Source: Fulvia fulva (Eukaryota > Ascomycota > Dothideomycetes > Mycosphaerellales > Mycosphaerellaceae). From it: 64,000 nt of DNA. The translations under genes and the position numbers were made by a program. The stretch spans positions 2,170,001 through 2,234,000 of the forward strand of contig NC_063023.1 of NCBI RefSeq assembly GCF_020509005.1. Reading direction: 5' to 3'. Below the pieces are notes generated by a model. It worked only from the letters and a program-made list of their open reading frames with translations, had not been told where the DNA came from and did no database searches. Of the stretch, positions 56,298 to 64,000 are shown one piece after another; within the stretch, counting starts at the first letter, position 1, and each line of letters starts with the position of its first letter.

Positions 56298-57066
56298 GGC
56301 AGGATCTTTTGCGTGGTAAGCTTTGTGTTTTCTTTCCATTCATATAATTACTATTTTCGTATGTTTTCGAGCTCTGTTCACCCTTTCTCCATTATCTACC
56401 TTTTTCAAGTTGTCAAGTGTTTGATGAGAAAGACTGGAGGGTAGACCCCCAACCTACTCTCATTTCAGCACCACGCTGGATCAATGTGGCAGCTCTCGCG
56501 CTAGCGACCAAGTCAACGCAACCACCAGGGTACAACAGCGGAATCAAGCAGCAAGCAGCGGTGTTGTTCTTATCGTTGAGACGAGAGAACTCGGGCCCGC
56601 CAAGTTTGTACCGCGATATGTCTGGGACCTGACTTGCATCTGGAGTAGTACAGATCGAGTGTGTGCTGATTTTTTGTTCTTTCCGTGTACCTGCTCACGG
56701 AATCCTTTTATCGAGCTGGAGACATTTTACCCGTGATGGCTTGACCTGAGCAAGTAGCTGTAAGCCGTTACGCCATGTCAGGACTGACCTGATCGCCATC
56801 TTCTATAACAGTTTGACACGTTGCCGTGCAGGTATATATGAACCATCTCTATAATGCAAATGCAACAACGCCTGACCATGCTGATGCTGAACGCCTGACC
56901 ATGCTAACGCTGAACGCTTGACCATGCTAATGCTGAACGCCTGACCATGCTGTGCGATGGGCGATGTTAGGGGAAGGACCCTGCCCATTCGTGATGCCGA
57001 GTGTAAGAGATCCAGAAGGCCGAGGAAGGAAGAAGCCACCGAACAATCCGACTAGGAGTGTGCTTG
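56298..57066. other. Intergenic region between convergent genes
   Basis: It contains a 23-bp minisatellite (56,870-56,951, listed separately). No gene is recognised. Confidence 0.4.
56870..56951. repeat. Minisatellite, 23-bp unit, about 3.5 copies
   Basis: The unit GCCTGACCATGCTGATGCTG plus AAC repeats at 56,870, 56,893 and 56,916, with a partial fourth copy from 56,939. The copies differ by a few transitions. Confidence 0.85.
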
Positions 57067-59054
57067 TCATGTATGAGATGGTGATTGGCCAGCAAGAATG
57101 TCAGATGCAATCTTCTCCGCCAACGCATCTGTGAACAGATTAGCAGGGAGCTCGTGGTCTACGACATGGCAGTGAAGACTTACAGATAGTGGCCACTGGA
57201 TGTCCCGGAGGCAGAATTGGCAAAACGGAGGCGTCGACCACTCTGAGACCCTGAACACCAAAGACCCTCGCTTGCGTGTCAACAACGGCATCTCTATCGT
57301 TTCTGCGACCCATTGAGCAAGTACCGGTGGGATGGAACACCGGTGCAATCGAGCGACGAATCAGGTCCATTATCTCAGCGTCGCTGGTGACATTTGGTCC
57401 TGGGAAGGCCTCCTGGCCGATTCGCACTTCGCTCAGAGCCTGAGTCTGCCACATATCCCTCACTCTCTTGTAGCCAGCAAGCATGACTTCCCGATCCGCA
57501 GGGTGAGACAGCCAGTTCGGGTTGATGATCGGTGGGTCGGCCATATTGGCAGAGCTGATGCCAATCGTGCCGCGAGACATGGGAGCGACCAGTGCGACGG
57601 CCACAGTGAAGTAGTTGAACCCATCGGTCGGTTTGTCGCGTTGATAGTTCTGCTGGTATCCGAGATAACCATTGACAGCAAGGTATTCGACTTCAGGCCA
57701 GTCTTCTGGGAAAGCTTGTAGTGCCCTTTGTGCTGCGGGTGACAAGCTTCTGCGAGATTCTGCAGGGAGCTTCTCGAAAGCGAGAAGATCACCTCCAGGA
57801 TTAGATAGTGGGCCGGCTTGGTGCTCCAGGAATTCTTCTACTGCTGCTTGCATTCGAGCAGGGTCACCCAGAGCAGAGCCTGTGAGAGTGTTCACTCGAT
57901 AGCTTGGTCCAGCATAGACATGATCCCACATGTTCTGACCAACTCCGCGTCGATCAGCGATCACGTTGATGCTATTTCTGCGAAGCTGGGAAGCTGGGCC
58001 GATGCCAGAGACCATGAGCAGCTGAGGCGATTGGAAAGCGCCTGCAGACACGATGACCTCTCTACGGGCGGTGAGGGTGTATTCGTAACCTGCTGAGTCA
58101 CAGTCTACACCCGTGGCCCTTCGCTCCGAATCGAAGATAATTTTCTTGGCCATTGTCGATTGATACACCTGGATGTTCGAGTTTCGTATGGCCCACTGCA
58201 GAAAGCTGGATTCCGATGTCTCGCGAATGCCAGTAGAGTGGTCAATGTTCGAGATGGCGTACGAAGACCCGTTCAGAACACCACTAGTGAAGCCTTGTTG
58301 TCTGCCTAGACCGACTTGCTCCAGGCCACGCTGTACCCAACTCGACATGGGGTTGGCATAGTTTGCAAACGTTGCTTTCAGCGGGCCTTGTCCATTACCG
58401 AGATTCGAAAGATCGTACTCTGGAGTCGAGTTCGCCGCGCGAACGTCGTTGGCAGGTGGCGTAAAGTTCAAACTCTTCTCGTAGAAGGGTAACATGTTGT
58501 CGAAGGTGTAGCTGTCATCGCCAACTCGATCGACCCAGACCTGGTGCGAGCCATGTGTGCCGCGTTGGTAGGCCATGTAGTTCCGTGCTGTGCACCCACC
58601 AAGGGTCTTGCCGCGAGCGTAGTGAGCCTTTTCGTTGAAAAGTTCTTTTTGGGGAGTTGTGACAAAGCCCCAATCGATTCTGTTCGTGTCTTTGGGATCT
58701 TTGCCTGACCACCTACAGATCCTACTTGTCAGCTTGATTATCGGAAGAGATGGGTAACAGGCAAGAGCGCTCTCACATATTGTCAAAGGCCGGGATGTCT
58801 GTAAGGTTACCATTCTCGAGTTCGTAGAAACTGCCTGCTTCAATGACAGCCACAGAGGCGTTCTGAGCGAGTCGAGCTGCGATAGTCAAGCCGGCGTTAC
58901 CTCCGCCCACGACGACATAATCAAAGGTGGCATTACGGGCTATGCCAAACGATGACCCTGTCAGTCGGGGACCATTGCTGTCCTCGATCAAATTTGTTGC
59001 TGCTGAATGACCAAGAAACCCAAGTAGAGGTGCAACCCAACGCGAGGATCCCAT
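57067..59054 (-). CDS. GMC-family FAD oxidoreductase
   Basis: Minus strand, three exons (59,054-58,777; 58,712-57,184; 57,128-57,067) with introns of 64 and 55 nt, 622 residues. Features: a probable signal peptide, FAD Rossmann motif YVVVGGGNAGLTIAA (Gly50-Gly55) with Glu72, GMC signature 1 region ARGKTLGGCTARNYM, signature 2 GAFQSPQLLMVSGIGP, active-site His in FHPTGTCSMG and the second catalytic His/FAD contact in PPGHPVATIYALAEK (completed by the last intron). Glucose-methanol-choline enzymes oxidise alcohols, sugars or aryl alcohols, often making H2O2. The substrate is undetermined. Both introns are confirmed by restoring conserved motifs. A secreted or vacuolar location is inferred. Confidence 0.93.
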
Positions 59055-59769
59055 TGTGTACCGTCTCGGGATGTAATGCCGATGCAGAGAGGTGTAGGAA
59101 ATGCTTCGATGATGTTGATTCTCTGTTGTGTGGGATGTTGAGATGCGATGAAGATGCAGTTGCTGAGTGTGAAGAAAAACGTTGCTGTGATGAATTGTGT
59201 CTCCTATCGCGAAGGACGACAGACTCATATACCTTTCTTCCCTCGACCCGACGGCCATATCGCTCGGCTTGATTCCCATTCAAGGCTCATGAAGGGAGCC
59301 CCACGAGCCCACGATGCCATATCAGACCATCTGCCTATGTTGGTTCTGACTCCTACACGGGCTCAGTCGTTAGCCGGCCATATCCATTTCGAGACAGTGG
59401 GATAGAGGCTCAGCTAGGCGCATGGTCTCATGCTTTCCCGACGGCCAGTCATCGCCTAGACTGTGCCAGCTGGTCGTCGCCAGACAGCCGATATTAGTGA
59501 AGAACGAGGCTCAACACAGCCACATACAGAGCTTTGACACTGTGGCAGGGGCTATCACAGCGAGTCCGAGAGTCACAATTGGGTGTCTTCGTATGCTAGG
59601 CTATGAGCAGGATCATGTTGGCAATGGAGTGGCTAAATTTAGAGACCATGCGATGCCATGTGGCTAGTGATGCACAGGGAGGTACGATCTGGGTAAGAGA
59701 TTCGTAGGGCTGACTCGTCGGGCGAAGTAACGATTTCCAAAATCATAATGTACGAGGTTGAGGTTATTC
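59055..59769. other. Upstream region of the GMC oxidoreductase gene
   Basis: No gene is recognised. Open frames overlapping the 5' end of the GMC gene are shadows. Confidence 0.4.
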
Positions 59770-59772
59770 TTA

Positions 59773-60097
59773 CTTTCAAAAACCGTGAGACAGCGACCGG
59801 GGTAAGACTCGAGATCTAGACTACTCTTGCGAGTTCTAAACAGCGAGAACGAGTTGGAAGAGCTTAAGACTTACGGAATAGAGTCGCGATAGGTTATATA
59901 GCTATAGTACTTAAGATCTAGTAAGATATATTACCTTATACTTGCGCGAGAGCCGTCTTTACAAAGCAGGCGTATTAGCAGTAGCGATTTTGGCTTTTAC
60001 TACGGGAGTAGTTTCTACACTTTAGCGGATCCGGCGTAGGATCTCTCGGATTCTATATAGAATCCCACCCCTGTTGCTGTCTTACGGTTTTTGAAAG
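59773..60097. mobile_element. MITE with about 31-bp terminal inverted repeats
   Basis: The 325-bp non-coding element begins CTTTCAAAAACCGTGAGACA and ends with the inverted counterpart; the two termini match at 28 of 31 bases. It is flanked by TTA (59,770-59,772 and 60,098-60,100). A 3-bp TTA/TAA duplication is typical of PIF/Harbinger elements, while the terminal sequence is not one I can name. The interior is TA-rich with many TAG/CTA trinucleotides, like RIP-treated sequence. The target itself is palindromic (ATTC-TTA-GAAT). Confidence 0.8.
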
Positions 60098-60100
60098 TTA

Positions 60101-61388
60101 GAATACCAAGAGGACCTCTTCAGCGCGAACGTGGAAGTCGTGAACGCCAAGCCAAACGGCCCGCAGCCGAGACGGGAAGATCACGCCAGTGCTTTTCCCA
60201 TCTTCTTCACACCTCAACATCCTCAATATGACCATCGACATCAAATGACAATATCATACGCGCATCGTCTTGCTATTCTTTGGAGGCCCTAGAATATGAG
60301 ACATATCAGTCGTGACTCCCGCTGGCCCTTCGACGGACGGAAGTAGCGCTGTTAGTCTGACTCAAATGATGTCGCGCACTGCCAACAGGATCGACTACGG
60401 ACCTACTACGTCCACGGAAAGATTATCAGACTTAGCCGTACAAGATCTCGCGTTGGTGAAGTTTGGAAGTGGCTAATGACAATTCACAGGGCTGAGGCGA
60501 GGCGCAAGTGATGCCTTTCTGATACACTCAGCTCGTCACACCACGACAGCACGGATCCGGAACAGCCGACCATCCAGGGCGTAGCCAGTCGTATCCCTTC
60601 AGCTGAGCTTCGAAAAGCGATCTCGCTGTGAATCAAGCATGAACAGCCCTGGGCTTAGCAAAGCCGCCTACGCTTGCGGTCTGGGGAACGCGGGTCCGCT
60701 TCAATGCACAACGAAGGTCCAGCTTATTCTGCTGTCTGTTCGAGACCATTGAATGCTTCGACCCTTGGCCCATTCTGACGTCAATCCACTAATGAATGGG
60801 GATTGAGAGATGGGCAGCATCTGACCCGAGACTTGCAGCGATCGCGCATCTTGCTCCGAAGAGGCGACCGACGTACTTTGAGGACTGTGTGAAAGCCTGA
60901 GTCCAACGTCTGGATGCTTCATGTGGCGCAGTGATCGATAAATGTCGCGGGCTGTTGCATACGACTGTATCTACAGACCGGGCTGTCTTCTATGTGTACA
61001 CTGTACCTGTCCGCCCTGAGGCATCAGGTACCGTTGAGACTCATGCTGACTTTTACCCGATCCCGCATTAAGATATTCATGACTTCGCTGAGCGTGGTAG
61101 GCTGCACGTTCGTCAACATGAGGGTTGTATACGACTCCCGGAGTTGTGGGTTCAGGGAAGCCAAGTCCTGGATGGCGCTGTTCACTAGAGGCAGCTGTGA
61201 GGTCTGGCTTGCGAATTCTGGGGATCGTCATCGACCTCAAGGAACGACTCAATGTCCAGGCTGGAGAAATCAACTGACGGCGTTGATGACTCCGCTTCTG
61301 TCGACAGTTCTTGCGCGGGTTTGCCTGCCAAGGCGATGTGTCTGATCTCTTGTTAGTCTTTGGTATATCACCGTCGGATTCAATCCGC
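60101..61388. other. Region between the MITE and the Myb gene
   Basis: No independent gene is recognised. The minus-strand frame 60,971-61,576 could be a C-terminal extension of the Myb protein if an intron (GTTGAG donor near 61,392, GACTAAC branch, ATCAG acceptor) removes its stop. Confidence 0.4.
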
Positions 61389-61985
61389 TCAACGGTTTCG
61401 CACATCTGCAGCAGATCTACCTTGGAAATACTGCTCTGCAATGAGCCTCCATTTACGGCCGTACAGCTCAACGGCGTGTAGTAAATACTCGTCGTTCTGG
61501 CTATTCCACGCGTGAGTGAATTCCATGCCGCTCTGGCAAAGAACCGTGTGCCACCTCTTTGCGCATTGGTCCGCATGTCGCGTCTCCACCATCTGGGCGA
61601 CCTGGATCCAGCTGGATACTGCCATCAGCATTGCACTAGATGTCAATGCTTTAGGTGCACTTACCTTTGGCCATGTTCTTCGACAGCCTCTAGCAGTCGC
61701 TCGTCCTCTTCTGTACTCCACGTGCCCTTGTTGACCAGCTTGCAAATCTTCAGCCATCGTTTGCGACAATCTTTGTTTGTTCTTCTTGGAAGTTTCGCTG
61801 CAACAGCATTCCAATCGTTCGAGGTCCCCTGGTAGATGCCTGCAATGATGGTTGCGTCAGGGATCTATCGATGCCGCGACTGAGACATTGTACTTACCAG
61901 TACGTCTCACCTCGTGATACAAAGTGGAGTCTTCTCCCGCTGTCCACGCCCGTCGCTGTCTTGGCTCAGTTTGTTGGTCGTTCAT
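61389..61985 (-). CDS. R1R2R3 Myb-type DNA-binding protein
   Basis: Minus strand, exons 61,985-61,898, 61,839-61,665 and 61,611-61,389 (introns 58 and 53 nt), 161 residues. Three Myb/SANT repeats follow one another: RRAWTAGEDSTLYHEV...DWNAVAAKLPRRTNKDCRKRW; GTWSTEEDERLLEAVEEHG...WIQVAQMVETRHADQCAKRW; AWNSQNDEYLLHAVELYGRKW...IAEQYFQGRSAADVRNR. The regularly spaced Trp residues and the (D/Q)CxKRW ends are diagnostic. The second intron's acceptor is TATCCAG rather than the nearer GGCAG, because only that keeps the repeat in frame. The protein consists almost only of DNA-binding repeats. A longer isoform is possible (see the region to its right on the minus strand). It is probably a nuclear regulator. 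Confidence 0.8.
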
Positions 61986-63056
61986 GGCTTCTTAGCGCAG
62001 CTTTTCAACCTGCTCGGGTGTGGTGCTACGGGTATTCTCGGGAAATCCCTGTGACGACCAGGTCGGCACTGGTATTCACAGCTGTAGCACTTAACGAGAC
62101 CCTAGCAGTTCACTTCTGCAGGTTCAAGTCGAAGTTAAATGTACTCTCCTATATCTCGGGTCAGCAGTGACTCTATATTCGAAAGTCTGTATAGATGTCA
62201 CTCACCGCTGCGTAGGGCTGAATGTCACTAGATTGACGGTATGGATCTCTTGTACTCTGCTTCGTGGTAACACCACAATTGCGGTCACGTTCTGAAAAGG
62301 TTTGCTATACTCAGTGTGAAAGCTTAGGCCTCAAACTTCAGATTGCAGGTCATGGCCTTTGTGACCATAGGCGTGCACTGCTCTCTCTTTGAAGCACTGC
62401 TCACGCTCAGCCCACTGCCAAGAACTTACACAAACATAGAATTGTTGGTATTAGGATCTAGAGCGCTGCCACCATGCCATTTGAGCAACTGACAAGGGCA
62501 AGAGCAGCCGATACTACGAAAGACTGTAGACCCACAGATTACGCCATAGCACTGGAGTGGTTGAAATCATTTGCACACAAGAGCTCAGCCCCAATTGCTG
62601 AGAACTATCTGCAGGATTCCGGTCTGCCTGTAAATTGGGCGTAGCGGATAACAGCGCAGCCATCAGCTTCGCGCTGACCCGGTCTTGTTCGGCGCCAACT
62701 CAATAGGGGATTTGGTTGCTACAGTTTCGGCAGCTGTCTGCAAAGGCCCAACAGAGCTGAGAGAGCTCGTACGGAGTCACCTTCGTGTCACCATATTGCC
62801 GGACGACTCACCGTACTGTGCAGCAGCTGAGACGCCTTGTCAGGATCCGAGAAGGAACAGCGCAAGCAGATCTTCGAGTGGTGCAGAACATGAATGGTGG
62901 TATAGTATTGATTGGAACTCGATGATATCTGGCTGAAGTCATACCGCTGTTGTGGCTTCGAGGTTACACAGCATCGCCACAAGGATGTCGGTACGACCAT
63001 GATCTGGGCAATGCAATCTATAACGGGCCAGACTACCGGCTATGCGGACTATACTA
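61986..63056. other. Intergenic region with a small unassigned ORF
   Basis: ATG 62,474 (CCACC-ATG-CC context) opens a 56-codon frame to TAG 62,644 (PFEQLTRARAADTTKDCRPT start). A second frame follows at 62,685-62,936 in another phase. They could be exons of a small gene, but no consistent splice was found and no family is recognised. Confidence 0.3.
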
Positions 63057-64000
63057 CTAGCTGCATTGCTCGACCAACCACCCAAAAGCTCGTGTAACCT
63101 CAGCACTCCACCTGCCTGAAAACGTGTCGAAGAGGTGCTCTGCACCTTGAATGATCTCGACTTGAGCTTCCACGCCTTGGCTTCGCAAAGCATCGGTGGT
63201 CGCTTGACTTTGCTGCCAAGGTATCAGATCATCAGCCGTTCCGTTGAGAAGATATGTGGGAGTCGCGTAGTTCCCACGATTGATCTGCGTGTATGGGCTG
63301 ATTGATGCTATCGCCTCCTTGTCAGGCATCTGCATGGCGAGGATGTCCTCCGACCTGAGTCCACTGTGTGCCAGCTTTGCTTTGGAAGGCAGGCCGTTGA
63401 CCAAGACTGGGAGTGTCTGTGCATGCCAGTTCATGTGCAGCACGAAACGCCAGCGTTCGTCCTCCATGGACATGGCCAGAGCGGCCATGTTGCGATTCAC
63501 GGCAGGACTATAGCCGGCGATCTGCGTAAGCTCATGTCAGCATACGTTAAGCTACGCGGTCCATAAAGTTCGGTACTCACCGGAGTGTCATGTACGCCCT
63601 CTAACAAATCAAAGTCTGTAGAGCTTGGCTGCTGAGCCAACTGTGGGTAGATTGGCGATCGCCACCAGTCGGAGGAGTAGTCGGTGGGACAGTAGAAGCC
63701 AATGACTGCAGTCGGAGGTCGCAAGCCCTTCTCTAGTGTCGTGAAGGCAGTCGTGAGAGCTAGGTGGCCACCAGTCGAGTAGCCGATGACGACGACTCGC
63801 TTTGGGTCGATAGAGATGCCCCTTAAATGTGCCAAAAGGAACGGGAGAACCTCTCGAGCCCATTGCACTGCTTCGCACGCATCGGTCATCGGTCCTTCGC
63901 GAAGGTTCACCTCTGGACACAGTCTGTAGTCGACGCTGACAGGCAAGATACCTAGGTCCAAAAGCTGTGCAACGTGCCTGAGATTGATATGGCGTCGCGT
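63057..64000 (-). CDS. Alpha/beta hydrolase like the terminal esterase domain of non-reducing PKSs (partial)
   Basis: Minus strand, running off the right edge (64,000-63,581 and 63,521-63,057, 59-nt phase-0 intron); at least 295 residues. Motifs: LGILPVSVDYRLCPEV, nucleophile in VIGYSTGGHLAL, then GFYCPTDYSS, acid in NGTADDLIPW and catalytic His in GAEHLFDTF. The stretch from RRHINLRHVAQLLDLGILPV to CPTDY strongly resembles the C-terminal carboxylesterase domain of fungal non-reducing polyketide synthases, or their stand-alone equivalents. The upstream part beyond the window decides whether this is the end of a PKS or a free hydrolase. It could release or hydrolyse a polyketide ester. Intact as far as visible. 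Confidence 0.8.

Noticed and set aside
1..64000. tRNA, rRNA or CRISPR
   Set aside because: No T-arm consensus in a cloverleaf context, no rRNA-like sequence and no spaced direct-repeat array were found by eye.

Overview
This 64-kb window is from a filamentous ascomycete. The genes carry short (47-64 nt) GT-AG introns with CTRAY-type branch points. There are secreted hydrolases, a zf-GRF protein, an Ecl1-type protein, an Hsp70-like ATPase, a formate/nitrite transporter family gene and a GMC oxidoreductase, plus Ty1/copia and Ty3/gypsy-type LTR elements and strong repeat-induced point mutation (RIP: CpA to TpA and its complement). The style fits a Dothideomycete, but that placement is only a guess.

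Left arm (1-7,096): the 3' end of a chitinase-like gene, an intact proteinase K-like subtilisin, then two dead genes on the minus strand (a BTB/POZ protein and a secreted FMN-dependent alpha-hydroxyacid dehydrogenase) and about 1.4 kb with nothing recognisable.

Centre (7,097-39,561): a RIP-damaged copia element (Copia-1, 7,097-12,668, TSD CGTAG) is followed by an FAD oxidoreductase gene, a zf-GRF gene, an Hsp70-like gene with in-frame stops and an unrecognised gene. The block 11,665-21,405 (9,741 bp) is tandemly duplicated as 21,406-39,234. Removing two later insertions from the second copy (a 2,464-bp gag-only LTR element and an intact 5,615-bp copia element, Copia-2), each with its target-site duplication, leaves exactly 9,741 bp. 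RIP damage is reciprocal. Copy 1 is clean and copy 2 is mutated up to a 46-bp window (19,879-19,924 = 37,708-37,753); after that copy 1 is mutated and copy 2 is clean. So one RIP-mutated block exactly one unit long sits between intact flanks. This is what a single homologous exchange with a mutated circular or tandem donor would leave. Functional FAD and zf-GRF copies survive in copy 1, but the gene spanning the switch is whole in neither copy.

Right arm (39,562-64,000): sparse single-copy genes. They are an MBL-fold hydrolase, a small secreted protein, an HSL-family hydrolase, an Ecl1-like zinc protein, a broken formate/nitrite transporter, an unrecognised protein with an HEVAH motif, a GMC oxidoreductase, a 325-bp MITE with TTA target duplications, a small R1R2R3 Myb regulator and, running off the edge, an alpha/beta hydrolase resembling the terminal esterase domain of non-reducing polyketide synthases. 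GMC enzyme, Myb protein and PKS-type hydrolase together may mark the edge of a secondary-metabolite locus; this is inference.
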